64,000 nucleotides of DNA from Bacteroidales bacterium UBA1714. GTDB taxonomy: Bacteria; Bacteroidota; Bacteroidia; Bacteroidales; Paludibacteraceae. Positions 9,008 to 18,689 of this stretch are shown here, piece by piece (the first letter of the stretch is position 1; each line of letters opens with the position of its first letter). The notes beneath the pieces are model-generated. The model was not told where the DNA came from, did not search any database, and saw only the letters and a list, made by a program, of their open reading frames with translations. A program made the position numbers and the translations under genes. The stretch lies in NCBI GenBank assembly GCA_002317295.1, contig DCIY01000007.1:32054-96053 (forward strand), given 5' to 3'.

Positions 9008-10110
9008 CAGTCAATCACTAACATAGCATCTCCGTAATCGCCAAAGTGATAACCTTCTTTGATGGCAGTATGATAAGCCTTCATCACGGGTTCAAATCCA
9101 CCAAAAGCTGCCACCAAAAGCAATTGAGAAGACTGGGATCCATAGAAATTAACAAAGAAAGCATTGGCTACCGTAAAATCGTAGGGAGGATAAATAAACT
9201 TGTTAGTCCAGCCATCATATGCTTTGATTTGGCCATCTGTACCGACCACATGCTCCAAGGCACGCATCACTTCGGTACCTACTGCACAAACGCGTTTGCC
9301 GGTTGCATGAGCTTTATCTACGGCTTGAGCCAAAGAAGAACTGATGATAATCTGTTCACTTTCCACCTTATGTTTGGAAAGATCTTCCACATCAATACCC
9401 TTAAAATTACCCAAGGCCATATGGGAGGTAAGAAATTGCTGTTCTATTCCACATATTTCCATTCGTTTGAGCAACTGTTTGGAAAAGTGTAAGCTAGCTG
9501 CAGGTGCAGCAACAGCACCTTCCTGAGTAGCAAAAATAGACTGATAGCGTTCAACATCCATCATGGAAATGTCCTGTCCTCGGAAATCCTCATTGAACTG
9601 TTCCTGCACGGATTCTGACATAGGGCGACGGATGTACTTGGGTAATGGAATAGAACCCAGTTTATACAAGCGTCTGACGAACTCGTCGTTGTCATAATCT
9701 GTCAAGAAACGCATCGTACGGCCACGGGAGGTAGTGTTGTCAATAATTTCTCCGATGATATTGGAATCTTCTTCAAAAAAGAGTTTATTACCAATACGAA
9801 TTTTGCGGGCAGGATCAACGAGTACATCCCAATAGCGCATTTCGTGATTAAGTTCACGTAACAGGAAGACCTCGATATTGGCCATTGTTTTCTCTTTTTT
9901 GGCATACATGCGCGCCGGGAAGACTTTGGTGTTATTGAAAATAAACAGGTCACCATCATCAAAATACTCAGTTACATCTTTTACTTGTTTATGTTCAATG
10001 GCACCGGTTTTACGGTGTACCACCATCATGCGCGCTTCATCGCGATAATAACTCGGATATTGCGCAATCAAATCGTCCGGTAATTTGAATTTAAATTGGC
10101 TTAATTTCAT
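9007..10110 (-). CDS. queA: tRNA preQ1(34) S-adenosylmethionine ribosyltransferase-isomerase, QueA-like
   Basis: QueA transfers the ribosyl group of SAM to preQ1 at the wobble base of tRNAs for Asp, Asn, His and Tyr, making epoxyqueuosine. The start MKLSQFKFKLPDDLIAQYPS and the segments FNNTKVFPARM, SLHFS and a C-terminal FIYPPYDF motif are characteristic. The length of 367 residues is close to the family norm. It overlaps the truB end by 20 bp, and both modify tRNA, which fits the conserved Bacteroidota order ftsX-DUF3098-uppP-truB-queA. The segment around GGFEPVMKAYHTAIKEGYHFGDYGDAM matches the QueA C terminus. Confidence 0.9.
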   Translation of the reverse strand: MKLSQFKFKLPDDLIAQYPSYYRDEARMMVVHRKTGAIEHKQVKDVTEYFDDGDLFIFNNTKVFPARMYAKKEKTMANIEVFLLRELNHEMRYWDVLVDPARKIRIGNKLFFEEDSNIIGEIIDNTTSRGRTMRFLTDYDNDEFVRRLYKLGSIPLPKYIRRPMSESVQEQFNEDFRGQDISMMDVERYQSIFATQEGAVAAPAASLHFSKQLLKRMEICGIEQQFLTSHMALGNFKGIDVEDLSKHKVESEQIIISSSLAQAVDKAHATGKRVCAVGTEVMRALEHVVGTDGQIKAYDGWTNKFIYPPYDFTVANAFFVNFYGSQSSQLLLVAAFGGFEPVMKAYHTAIKEGYHFGDYGDAMLVID

Positions 10111-10792
10111 TCTCTATCAGTAGTGTAAATTGTTCCATATTCATACAATCCTCGACACGAATATTCCCTACCCTAGTTCTGCGCAAGGCAATCAAATGGG
10201 CTCCACAATTAAGACGTTGTCCGATATCGCGAGCCAAAGCCCTAATATAGGTGCCTTTAGAGCAAACGACACGCAATTGCAATTGCATGGTAGTCGCGTC
10301 AAAATGTAATATTTCTATTTGGTCAATGACCAGTAATTTTGCTTTTAATTCCACATCTTCACCTTTGCGAGCCAGCTCATAAGCGCGTTTTCCATGAACC
10401 TTGACGGCTGAAAACATAGGTGGTACCTGCCATTGTTCTCCTCTAAAAGTAGGAATAACTTCGTCCAGCAACTCCCGCGTAATATGGGTTGTTGGATAGG
10501 TGGCGTCAATAGGTTTTTCCAAATCAAAACTGGGTGTTGTGGATCCCAATTGCAAAGTGGCCACATATTCCTTGTCATGATTTTGCAATTCGTCAATCAT
10601 TTTTGTTTTGTGCCCTGTACAAACGACCACCACACCGGTGGCTAAAGGATCCAAAGTACCCGTATGCCCGACTTTGAGTTTTTTCTCGTTAAGTGCATGG
10701 CACAAAAGCCAACGAACCTTGCCTACCACATCAAAACTAGTCCAACGATAGGGCTTATCAAAGCCAATGATTTCCCCTTCCTTAAAGTCCAT
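10091..10792 (-). CDS. truB: tRNA pseudouridine(55) synthase TruB
   Basis: TruB converts U55 in the T-loop of tRNAs to pseudouridine. The protein (about 233 residues from the ATG at 10792) contains the DKPYRWTSFDVV start motif and the catalytic motif KVGHTGTLDPLATGV with the nucleophilic Asp, then YVATLQLGSTTPSFDLE and CSKGTYIRALARDIGQ. It is shorter than the E. coli enzyme because the C-terminal PUA-like extension is reduced, which is usual in Bacteroidota. The frame opens at 10804, but the later ATG (MDFKEGEI) gives the smaller overlap with uppP. Confidence 0.95.
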   Translation of the reverse strand: MDFKEGEIIGFDKPYRWTSFDVVGKVRWLLCHALNEKKLKVGHTGTLDPLATGVVVVCTGHKTKMIDELQNHDKEYVATLQLGSTTPSFDLEKPIDATYPTTHITRELLDEVIPTFRGEQWQVPPMFSAVKVHGKRAYELARKGEDVELKAKLLVIDQIEILHFDATTMQLQLRVVCSKGTYIRALARDIGQRLNCGAHLIALRRTRVGNIRVEDCMNMEQFTLLIENEIKPI

Positions 10793-11588
10793 AGATGATG
10801 GCAAATAAGCCTATTGCCAGGCAATAGAGAGCAAACCAGGTTAATTTTTGACGACGAACAATCGATAGCATAAATCGGCAGGCCAGACATCCGGTTGTAA
10901 AAGCAGCAACAAAACCTATAGCCATGACTTTCCAACTTAACTCGCTGGCAATAACTTCACCTTGAATCACATCCAATAAGTCCAGGAATGCTTCGCCTAA
11001 TATTGGAATCAATACCATAAGGAATGAGAATTGTGCCACGCTTTCTTTTTTGACGCCACAAAGGAGCCCTGTAGCAATGGTCGTTCCGCTGCGACTCAAA
11101 CCTGGCAATACAGCGCAGGCTTGAGCGACACCAATGATGATGGCATCCTTAAACCCCACTTCATGTCCCGGACGATTCCAATGCTTGGTGAGGTACTCAC
11201 TCAGGCCTAATAATACGGCGGTGATGCACAGGCAAATTCCTACCAGTACCAGGCCATTACCAAAGAATGTCTCCACCTGATCCTTAAAGAACACACCTAT
11301 CACAAACACGGGAATCATGCTTACCAGGATTTTGGCTACATAACTTTTTTGCTCATTCCATTGCGTTGTGGAAAACGTGCCCTTGAACAGTGCTGTTACT
11401 TCTTGATAAAGGATAACCAGCGTAGATAGTACCGTTGCTGCATGAACGACAATGGCAAATCTAAGATTTTCCTCAGAGGCAGTACCCAATAGAGCCTGTC
11501 CTATTTCCAAATGTCCTGAAGAACTCACTGGTAAAAACTCCGTCAGTCCTTGGATAATCCCCAATATGAGTGCATGCCACCATTCCAT
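10782..11588 (-). CDS. uppP: Undecaprenyl-diphosphatase UppP (BacA)
   Basis: This integral membrane phosphatase recycles undecaprenyl diphosphate to the monophosphate for another round of peptidoglycan export. The 268-residue sequence has the BacA signatures ILGIIQGLTEFLPVSSSGHL near the N terminus (catalytic Glu) and VLPGLSRSGTTIATGLL (Ser-Arg-Ser) in the middle, with about eight hydrophobic segments. It functionally pairs with uppS found about 7 kb further along in the same orientation. The start is 6 bp after the DUF3098 stop. Confidence 0.96.
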   Translation of the reverse strand: MEWWHALILGIIQGLTEFLPVSSSGHLEIGQALLGTASEENLRFAIVVHAATVLSTLVILYQEVTALFKGTFSTTQWNEQKSYVAKILVSMIPVFVIGVFFKDQVETFFGNGLVLVGICLCITAVLLGLSEYLTKHWNRPGHEVGFKDAIIIGVAQACAVLPGLSRSGTTIATGLLCGVKKESVAQFSFLMVLIPILGEAFLDLLDVIQGEVIASELSWKVMAIGFVAAFTTGCLACRFMLSIVRRQKLTWFALYCLAIGLFAIIYGL

Positions 11589-11594
11589 GATATC

Positions 11595-11807
11595 TTATTT
11601 TTTGCCTTTAAACAAAATCGCCACAATCAGCAAGACAAAGCCCAAGAGCGAAATCATGGGTCCCACAGTAATGCGACGGGGACTATATATATCAGGATTG
11701 TATTCGGCACCGCTAGGAGCACCAACCATCAAAGCAAATCCCACAATAATAATGACAAAACTGATAGCAATCAGTATCAGATTGAGTTTAGGTAGATTAT
11801 ATTTCAT
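11595..11807 (-). CDS. DUF3098 small membrane protein
   Basis: This is a 70-residue protein with two predicted membrane helices (about 10-32 and 48-66) separated by a short loop with YNPDIYSPRRITVGP, followed by KGKK at the C terminus. This arrangement and the position between ftsX and uppP identify the DUF3098 family. The function is unknown. The frame opens at 11819, but the ATG at 11807 (MKYNLPKLN) fits the family start. The gene overlaps the end of ftsX. Confidence 0.85.
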   Translation of the reverse strand: MKYNLPKLNLILIAISFVIIIVGFALMVGAPSGAEYNPDIYSPRRITVGPMISLLGFVLLIVAILFKGKK

Positions 11808-12657
11808 ACATTTTATCAATTTTCATTCTCACATAACGGTTGGTAGCCATCACAGAACCGAAGAAGGTGATTAGAACTCCTCCGAGCACCACTACCAATG
11901 CTATAATCAGGACATTTTGAGTGGTAAGGTCAAACAGCCAAACCCCCAATTTTGTTTTAGCATAATACAACACCATGGCAATCACGCCCAAGGCCAGCAA
12001 TCCAGCCTCCAATCCCATACGCATATTTCGGTAAACAATAGGAGCCTTAATCACCCATGGCGTGGCACCCACCAGTCGCATGGTGTTGATGAGGAAACGC
12101 TTGGAATATACGTGTAAACGAATGGTGTTATTAATGAGCGCAACGGCCATAATCAACAGCACCAATGCAATTCCCATCAAGATGTAACTCAGTTCGCTGA
12201 TATTAGCATCCAACATTTTGATGACATCCTGCTGATACATCACATCCTCCACCATGGGCATTGCCAAAAGCGCACTCTGAATCAAGCAAATACTGTCATT
12301 ATGCGCATAAGCATCTTTGAGGTGAAGTTCAAACGATGCTCTCAGGGGATTATATCCCAAAAACTGAGTAGGATCTTCCCCGAGTTGCTCAATATGTTCC
12401 TGCAAAGCTTCCTGTTTACTGATGTACTCGCACGAATGGGTATATGGGGCATTATTAAGCACCGAACTCAATGCATTTGTTTGCAACGAATCGGCGGATT
12501 CGGTTATCACAACCGAAACGGCCACATTCTCACGCAGATTACGAATGAGTTGGCGGGTACTTAATACCACCACACATTCCAAACCGATGAGACACAACAC
12601 CAAAGCTACGCTGATGGTAGTGGTTAGGTACATGGTAAAAAATCGATGCTGTTTCAT
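11797..12657 (-). CDS. ftsX: Cell division protein FtsX
   Basis: FtsX is the permease-like partner of the ATPase FtsE and relays cytoplasmic signals to peptidoglycan hydrolases at the division site. The product (about 286 residues from ATG 12657) has one N-terminal helix (YLTTTISVALVLCLIGLECV), a periplasmic domain of about 120 residues with QEALQEHIEQLGEDPTQFLG, and three C-terminal helices in the usual FtsX/MacB arrangement. ftsE is not adjacent, which is common in Bacteroidota. The gene starts immediately downstream of the gldN terminator and opens the ftsX-DUF3098-uppP-truB-queA-ung-polA-hflX run. Confidence 0.93.
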   Translation of the reverse strand: MKQHRFFTMYLTTTISVALVLCLIGLECVVVLSTRQLIRNLRENVAVSVVITESADSLQTNALSSVLNNAPYTHSCEYISKQEALQEHIEQLGEDPTQFLGYNPLRASFELHLKDAYAHNDSICLIQSALLAMPMVEDVMYQQDVIKMLDANISELSYILMGIALVLLIMAVALINNTIRLHVYSKRFLINTMRLVGATPWVIKAPIVYRNMRMGLEAGLLALGVIAMVLYYAKTKLGVWLFDLTTQNVLIIALVVVLGGVLITFFGSVMATNRYVRMKIDKMYEI

Positions 12658-12667
12658 ATCCGTACTC

Positions 12668-12697
12668 AAAGAAAAAGGCAGGTCAGCGACCTGCCTT
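12668..12697 (-). terminator. Rho-independent terminator after gldN
   Basis: A perfect 10-bp stem (AAGGCAGGTC paired with GACCTGCCTT, 12675-12697) with a 3-base loop is followed on the minus strand by a T-rich tract. It lies 10 bp past the gldN stop and just before ftsX, and so marks the end of the secretion operon. Confidence 0.85.
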
Positions 12698-12707
12698 CAT
12701 GTTCAGA

Positions 12708-13658
12708 CTAGTACTCCCACAGGTCCTGTTCAAAAGTCAGCAGTTCGTTTTCGATTCGTGCTTGCTCTTTTTTGACCTCCTTCTCATCCAATTCGTAGTC
12801 GAGAATCATGCGGTCATACATATTGCCTTCTCCCAGAATATACTGCGTATAGAGACGTTTAGCAAAGAACTCCTCAAAGCTGACACGTTTGGTCTCGTTT
12901 TGGCTAGGAATAATATATTGCTTGGCCAGATAAGGACGCAGCGCATCAAACGGAATCCAGAATAACATTGATTCCAACACCGCATCCTTCACCATTTCAG
13001 GTTCCTGTGACACAATCTTATCCGAGTGCATTGGAGCAATGGCAAGAATCTTACGATATAAACGTGATGTATGGCGGTCAAAGAAAATAACTTCCTGAAC
13101 CAGGTATTTCAATTGATTCTTAACAAAATCCTCATATCCATACAAGTGGGTGGTCATCACATCGTTGACGGAATCATAGTGAAGCAACATAGCATCCGAA
13201 GTCTCAATATCGTAACGATTTTCCTCATTGGAGTAATCCTCCATGGGGTCATCAATCATGGTGAGGGTTGGAATCATTTCGCGTTCCAAAGGAGCATCCC
13301 ATACCGGTTTGACATTATCCATTGATTTTTCATATATAGGCAATGGAATTGAGTCAGCGATGGCATCGAGGATCACCTTAAACAAACTCTTATAACGGGG
13401 ATTATCCGATCGTATAGGGAAGTACAGCGGATAGTTCTGCTTAAACCGCATATCGATAACACTATACACAATACGTGCCCAAACCACATCTTCCTTCCGG
13501 TGTTTTATGGTCACTAAAGTGTCTGCGGCTTCGTCCAATTCCTGGGTCTCCAAACGGAGCATACCCATGTCGTCAAAGAACGAATTGATTCTGTGTTGTG
13601 CATTGGAGCTGACGCATATGCCAAGCAACAATGCAGCAATAGCAACTAGTTTTTTCAT
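12708..13658 (-). CDS. gldN: T9SS / gliding motility protein GldN (PorN)
   Basis: GldN/PorN is a periplasmic protein that with GldK forms the large ring beneath the outer membrane in the type IX secretion machine. The 316-residue product has a signal peptide (MKKLVAIAALLLGICVSSNAQ), then the conserved VVWARIVYSVIDMRFKQNYP and YPLYFPIRS region, and a long acidic C-terminal helix. It is last in the gldK-L-M-N order, 15 bp after gldM, and is followed by a strong terminator. The C-terminal EYELDEKEVKKEQARIE-like tail is likely coiled. Confidence 0.95.
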   Translation of the reverse strand: MKKLVAIAALLLGICVSSNAQHRINSFFDDMGMLRLETQELDEAADTLVTIKHRKEDVVWARIVYSVIDMRFKQNYPLYFPIRSDNPRYKSLFKVILDAIADSIPLPIYEKSMDNVKPVWDAPLEREMIPTLTMIDDPMEDYSNEENRYDIETSDAMLLHYDSVNDVMTTHLYGYEDFVKNQLKYLVQEVIFFDRHTSRLYRKILAIAPMHSDKIVSQEPEMVKDAVLESMLFWIPFDALRPYLAKQYIIPSQNETKRVSFEEFFAKRLYTQYILGEGNMYDRMILDYELDEKEVKKEQARIENELLTFEQDLWEY

Positions 13659-13673
13659 ATGGATAATAGCTTA

Positions 13674-15278
13674 TTAATTCAATGTTAATGGAATACCACG
13701 CAGTTTGACTATCTTACCATCCGGACCTTTGGCAGTCACATCGGTAATACTAATCATGGCACCCTTCTTGAGTTTACCCAGTTTATCTCGCTCCATCTTA
13801 CCGAACTTATCACTCTTGCACTCGGTCATAGCGCCATTGATATTGAGTTTAAACGATAAGATCTGATAATGCAAATCCAATAGGCCATCAGGGCCGTAAC
13901 TGGCAATAATCGTTGCATTGGGAGCCAGCAAAGCGCTACGTGAGATATTACCTTCAGCATACTCTGTTTCACCACTTTTCAAATAGGCACCGGGTTTGGG
14001 TAATGCACGAACTCGGTAGGTTTGATTACCCATTTGTACCATTTTGCCATCTGTTTCCGCCATGACGGTAATGGTGACTTCCTTGACATTATCACCCGGG
14101 ACAATCACATACATATTCTTATCCACGGAAAGGGTAGCACCCGCGCTGACGGAAACCTTCATTTTGTCGCGGCTCACACCGGGAACAGAGATAGAGAACA
14201 GGTTCTTGAAGTTGCGGTACATAATGTTCAGGTCGGTATTGGAAATCGTTGCCGAAGGAGCTCCAACAGTATATTGACCCTTGAACGGATAATGGGTGGA
14301 ATCATCCGGCATCATCATGTAGCCGGAGAATGTTTGCGGACCCACACCAGAGCCAACAATATCGTAGATACCATCGGTATACTCCTTACCATTGATATAG
14401 AATACCGGAGTTTGGTTGGTATCCACAGCAGCTGACACAATACGGGCACGATAGTGACCGCCCTGCATGATATATTCTCCATTAATCGGCATTACCAAAG
14501 CCTCTACAGAGTTAACCACGAAATCGGAACGTCCTGCCGATTGGAACATAAAGTTTACAATATCATTTTCAGCTGTACGAATATCGTTCTGATATTTGGT
14601 CAACATGGCAAACACGGCACCTGCAGGCATTTCTTCAAAGATAGACTGCTCCCAAGGAATCGATTCACCTTCTTCATTAACGACATCAGAAGTATTGAAC
14701 AGCGAGTTGAACATGTCCACCTTCATATTAAAATCGTGGGCGAACTTAGAGTCCAGCATTTTACGACGTACGCATTCAGAGTCAGCGGAAGTCATATAGA
14801 TACGATATTCGTCCATACGCATACGCAATTCTTCTGCATGATATCGACCAGTTTGTATATCGCGTTCGTTGATGGCATACTGGTGAGGTTTGTTGGTATC
14901 ACTTCCGTTACGAATTTCTTCAGGCATGGAAGTATACTCAGCGTTCTCTACCATATTCAGGATGTCCAACTTGAAACGCTCGATATAATTATAGAACTCA
15001 TCACTCTTGGTCTGAATAGCAATGGCTATTTCATACCATTCGCCATATTTTTTGCGGCTGCCTTCGTCCTTATTATAAGCCGCTTCGAAAGTGCGCATCA
15101 CATCTTCCGTACGAGCATCCGTGGACAGAATGGCAGACTCCATACTATGACGTAACTTGTTGAAACCATTCAAGATGTCGGCCGACACATTGAGGGCTAA
15201 CATGGCGGTTAACACCAAGTACATCATACCTATCATTTTTTGTCTCGGGGTTTCCGGACAGTTTTTTGCTCCTCCCAT
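13674..15278 (-). CDS. gldM: T9SS / gliding motility protein GldM (PorM)
   Basis: GldM crosses the inner membrane once and forms, with GldL, the rotary motor that powers T9SS and gliding. The 534-residue product starts MGGAKNCPETPRQKMIGMMY, followed by one transmembrane helix (about 15-35, YLVLTAMLALNVSADILNGF). A long periplasmic region of several domains follows, including ALVMPINGEYIMQGGHYRA and SYGPDGLLDLHYQILSFKLN. Length and start match the family. It sits between gldL and gldN. No signal peptidase site is expected because the helix remains as an anchor. Confidence 0.97.
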   Translation of the reverse strand: MGGAKNCPETPRQKMIGMMYLVLTAMLALNVSADILNGFNKLRHSMESAILSTDARTEDVMRTFEAAYNKDEGSRKKYGEWYEIAIAIQTKSDEFYNYIERFKLDILNMVENAEYTSMPEEIRNGSDTNKPHQYAINERDIQTGRYHAEELRMRMDEYRIYMTSADSECVRRKMLDSKFAHDFNMKVDMFNSLFNTSDVVNEEGESIPWEQSIFEEMPAGAVFAMLTKYQNDIRTAENDIVNFMFQSAGRSDFVVNSVEALVMPINGEYIMQGGHYRARIVSAAVDTNQTPVFYINGKEYTDGIYDIVGSGVGPQTFSGYMMMPDDSTHYPFKGQYTVGAPSATISNTDLNIMYRNFKNLFSISVPGVSRDKMKVSVSAGATLSVDKNMYVIVPGDNVKEVTITVMAETDGKMVQMGNQTYRVRALPKPGAYLKSGETEYAEGNISRSALLAPNATIIASYGPDGLLDLHYQILSFKLNINGAMTECKSDKFGKMERDKLGKLKKGAMISITDVTAKGPDGKIVKLRGIPLTLN

Positions 15279-15321
15279 TGCTTATGGATTCTATTTAGTA
15301 AATTGGATACGAAGCAAATGC

Positions 15322-16272
15322 TTATGCCAAAGCGGTCAGCATATTGCCATAAATCTTATTCAAATCAGCGATTTTGGATGCCAGTTGTTTAGCGCCATCC
15401 TCATAAGCCTGTTGATTCTTAACAGCTTCAGCAGCAGCGGCTTGCATTTTAGCCACGTCCTTATCCACCTCATTGAACTTTTCACTGACGGCATTCATCC
15501 GGTCGCTAACAGCATTCACCTTATCGGTTTGTGCCTTGAAGGCATCGGTTTGCTGTTTAAGAACAGACATTTGCAACTCGTAAACAGCATTCATTTCACT
15601 GAGTTTCTTGCCCATAGCATCTACACTTTGTTGGCAGTCCTTGGTACCATTGACCACACCCTTGATGCCTTCGACTACGGCACTAAACTGGTTATTAACT
15701 TCTCCACTGGTTTGGCCTAATTTGGCAGCACTGACCACAAAATTGCCAGCGGCATCGCCCACCTGTTCCATTTTTTCACCAGCCTGAGCCATTTTTTCGC
15801 TCAATTTATTAGTTTGTTCCGCAATCTTACCCAATTCGCTCAGTTGACCAGCAGTCTTGGCCAAATCGTTGATGCTACCCTTAAGGGCTTCCATATCTTT
15901 GTCTGTCAATGCAGGAACAGCGGTTTTGCTTTTTTGACCATCCTCTACACCTGCGCCCAGCAAGGTAGGACGATCCTGTTTGAGGGCTGCTGCCAAACGA
16001 TCTTCAGGTGCGCCATACTCCAACAATTGCGGGAACACATTCGCCCAGTGGAATTCCTCGTGTGGTTTTTCCAATACACCAATCATAAACAGAAAAGCCT
16101 CGGTACACATACCTGCGGTCAAAATAATACCAGCTCCCGGCCAGTGCATGATCTTAAATAATGCACCAATAATAACCACAGACGCACCTGCGCTGTAAAT
16201 GATGTTCACTGCATGCTTTCCTGCGTACGAATCGTACCATTGCATGAATTTGGATTTTTGTTCTTTTGCCAT
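15322..16272 (-). CDS. gldL: T9SS / gliding motility protein GldL (PorL)
   Basis: GldL is the inner-membrane proton channel partner of GldM. The 316-residue protein has two helices near the N terminus (about 22-42 and 48-66). The second holds a conserved acidic residue (AGMCTEAFLFMIG), the position needed for proton-driven motor function in studied members. The motif KIMHWPGAGIILTAG between them is diagnostic. The cytoplasmic part (about 110-316) is an unbroken heptad-rich coiled coil (QTNKLSEKMAQAGEKMEQVG, QTDKVNAVSDRMNAVSEKF). It is longer than in Flavobacterium but usual in Bacteroidales. Confidence 0.96.
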   Translation of the reverse strand: MAKEQKSKFMQWYDSYAGKHAVNIIYSAGASVVIIGALFKIMHWPGAGIILTAGMCTEAFLFMIGVLEKPHEEFHWANVFPQLLEYGAPEDRLAAALKQDRPTLLGAGVEDGQKSKTAVPALTDKDMEALKGSINDLAKTAGQLSELGKIAEQTNKLSEKMAQAGEKMEQVGDAAGNFVVSAAKLGQTSGEVNNQFSAVVEGIKGVVNGTKDCQQSVDAMGKKLSEMNAVYELQMSVLKQQTDAFKAQTDKVNAVSDRMNAVSEKFNEVDKDVAKMQAAAAEAVKNQQAYEDGAKQLASKIADLNKIYGNMLTALA

Positions 16273-16312
16273 ATCTTTTTGTATTTAAATAATTCTCTAT
16301 TTGGTTGATTTA

Positions 16313-17659
16313 TTAATCGCCAATGTACGAACGAACACAACGGAAGCCAATGTAGGCGCGGCTTTCGTACTCATACTCGTAGGCACGCACGCCGCACTGC
16401 AAGTAGTACGATATATCCTTCCAGCTACCGCCACGAACCACTTTACATTTGAGCACGTCCGGATCATCCTTACGAGCCATGTATTGGAAATCAGGGTTCA
16501 CATCGCTGATATACAGGTTAGAGCTCGATTGGTATGCCGATGCTGTCCATTCTGCCACGTTACCGGCCATATCAAACAATCCATAATCGTTTGGACGGAA
16601 CTGAGCCACCTTCATTGTCATGGTTCCAGTGTCATCATTATAGTTGCCACGATATGGCTTGAAGTTAGCCAGGAAGCAACCCTTACCATCGCGGGCGTAG
16701 TTACCACCCCAAGGATACATAGCCATTTTACGACCACCACGCGCAGCATATTCCCACTCAGCTTCGGTCGGAAGACGATATGACTGTGAAGCCACCTTGG
16801 AGTTGGTTTGGAATAAATGGGTACGCCAATGGCAGAAGGCATGCGCCTGTTCCCATGTTACGCCCACAACCGGATAGTCCTGATATCCAGGGAAGGTGAA
16901 ATAGCCATGAAGCATTGGATCATTGTATGCATATTGGAAATCACGAATCCAAACCATGGTATCGGGATAAACGCTGATAATTTTGTTGGTCATCAAGTCT
17001 GCCGGCTCACGCAGCGGACGTATGATGGTGCTGTCGCATATCCAACCATCTTCGTTTACCCAAAAACTATCTACACGGCTGGTAGCTCCGATAGGATAAC
17101 GACCCTTAGCTACATCAAACTTATTTTGAGGCAACTGAGCCTGGTCATAGTTCATCCAACTATAGTTATAGTACAAACTGGTAGCACGTAAACCACCGGT
17201 AGTATAAAACATCTGAGCCAACACTTCGCGAATATCCTCGTCGTCAACAGTCCATGGAACGGGTTTGCGCCAATCGATGCAATAATTTTCCTCATCGTAG
17301 TCTTCATTACGTCCCACCTTGATATACTCTTCATACCCCGCCTCAATGAGCAATGTGTAAGCGATGGAGTCGCGCACCCAATTAACAAACTGTTTATACT
17401 CATTGTTGGTAATTTCGGTTTCGTCCATCCAAAACGCGTTCACCGTCACCATGGTGATATTATCGGGTTGATGGAAAATCGCAGATTGCGTATTCTCTCC
17501 CATCATGAAAGCGCCCTTTTTGATATACACCATACCGTAAGGATTCGCTTCTTTAAAATTGCTACTAGCATTAGCACCTACCAATTCGCCCTCCGGGCCG
17601 TTGCACGACGCAACTACCAAGCCGAGTGCTACTACATAAAGAATGTTTTTTAGTTTCAT
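16313..17659 (-). CDS. gldK: T9SS lipoprotein GldK (PorK)
   Basis: GldK is an outer-membrane lipoprotein with a formylglycine-generating-enzyme-like fold that forms the periplasmic ring with GldN. The 448-residue protein has a lipobox (LVVASC, Cys19), then GMVYIKKGAFMMG, DETEITNNEYKQFVNW, YRLPTEAEWEYAARGG, LFDMAGNVAEWTASAY and VVRGGSWKD, the conserved FGE-sulfatase motifs. The fold is used structurally in this family rather than for formylglycine formation. It precedes gldL by 40 bp and follows porP, so all T9SS core genes here are in the usual order. Confidence 0.96.
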   Translation of the reverse strand: MKLKNILYVVALGLVVASCNGPEGELVGANASSNFKEANPYGMVYIKKGAFMMGENTQSAIFHQPDNITMVTVNAFWMDETEITNNEYKQFVNWVRDSIAYTLLIEAGYEEYIKVGRNEDYDEENYCIDWRKPVPWTVDDEDIREVLAQMFYTTGGLRATSLYYNYSWMNYDQAQLPQNKFDVAKGRYPIGATSRVDSFWVNEDGWICDSTIIRPLREPADLMTNKIISVYPDTMVWIRDFQYAYNDPMLHGYFTFPGYQDYPVVGVTWEQAHAFCHWRTHLFQTNSKVASQSYRLPTEAEWEYAARGGRKMAMYPWGGNYARDGKGCFLANFKPYRGNYNDDTGTMTMKVAQFRPNDYGLFDMAGNVAEWTASAYQSSSNLYISDVNPDFQYMARKDDPDVLKCKVVRGGSWKDISYYLQCGVRAYEYEYESRAYIGFRCVRSYIGD

Positions 17660-17690
17660 ATTCTTTTGTTTACTTATTATTTTCTATTTA

Positions 17691-18680
17691 TTACAAGTAG
17701 CGTATGCTCTTGTATTTACTGTTCCGATTGGGTTTCAGGATATTAAATCCATATGCCAAATAGATTTCATGAGACCCATAACTGCCCAAAATCAGGTTAT
17801 TGGCCGGTAACTCATAGGTATAGCCGATTTGCAAACCGCTGATAATATCCGCCCCCAGTAATATGTTCACACTACCACCAATGCGATAACCGAGTCCAAA
17901 GCGAAACTGTTCTTTCACCTCAGCCAACATGGTCAAGTTAACATCCCAACTAGCAAAATCGGTCATCACCATGGCGCTGGGTTTCAGCACCCAGTTTTTA
18001 TTTCTCAGCCGCCAATTATAACCTCCGGACACATATAGGGTTCCTGTGAGAGTAATCTCCGACTTATCGCTCCATTCCAACTTGGGACGAGTGATATGGC
18101 TGTAACTGGCACCTACCCACCAGCTCGGTGCACTATAGTATATGCCCGCACCCAAGTCAAAACCCATTCCAGATGCCCCATCGCTACCAGAACCCTGCGG
18201 TATAGCAGGATCTTCACCTGATCCACGATGGTAACCATCCTCTTCCAACTGAGCAATACTATCCAGGTTCACCTTGTCCTGTTGGAAACCCATGTTCACA
18301 AAACCCAGGTCTACACCAGCACTTAAATAACCTTTTCCAATCTTTTGTCGGTAGGCGTACTGTACATGAAACGACTGGTTGGTAAACAATCCGTAGATGT
18401 CATTAATAAACCGAACGCCCGCTGCATGTTGTGTCTTACCGATCATAAAGGGAGATGAGAACGTAAAGTATGTAGTCATGGGCGCATTTTGTATTCCGGT
18501 AAAGGACATACGATGCATACCCGCCACTCGCATCATCTCGCCATCTCCTGCCGCTGCAGGATTATAAGTGGTTTGCAAGAACATATAGTGCCCCAACTGA
18601 GGATCCGTCTGTGCCCACGCGCTTACGCTGCACACAAACGCCGTCAGAAGGATAAGCCACTTACATCTTGCATGTTGCAT
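17691..18680 (-). CDS. porP: T9SS outer-membrane protein PorP/SprF family
   Basis: The 329-residue product has a signal peptide (to about SAWAQ, residue 23) followed by QTDPQLGHYMFLQTTYNPAAAG, the PorP/SprF signature start, and a barrel of repeated strands with glycine-rich turns (MGFDLGAGIYYSAPSWWVGASY, GSVNILLGADIISGLQIG). PorP-type proteins bind the PorKN ring or act as cargo-specific anchors such as SprF. Placement directly before gldK makes the PorP role most likely. The gene starts 9 bp after the DUF2795-like gene. Confidence 0.93.
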   Translation of the reverse strand: MQHARCKWLILLTAFVCSVSAWAQTDPQLGHYMFLQTTYNPAAAGDGEMMRVAGMHRMSFTGIQNAPMTTYFTFSSPFMIGKTQHAAGVRFINDIYGLFTNQSFHVQYAYRQKIGKGYLSAGVDLGFVNMGFQQDKVNLDSIAQLEEDGYHRGSGEDPAIPQGSGSDGASGMGFDLGAGIYYSAPSWWVGASYSHITRPKLEWSDKSEITLTGTLYVSGGYNWRLRNKNWVLKPSAMVMTDFASWDVNLTMLAEVKEQFRFGLGYRIGGSVNILLGADIISGLQIGYTYELPANNLILGSYGSHEIYLAYGFNILKPNRNSKYKSIRYL

Positions 18681-18689
18681 TTTATTCTA

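Noticed and set aside
16313..17659. GldK as an active formylglycine-generating enzyme
   Set aside because: Operon position with gldL, gldM and gldN and the lipoprotein signal identify the structural T9SS subunit. No sulfatase partner is near.
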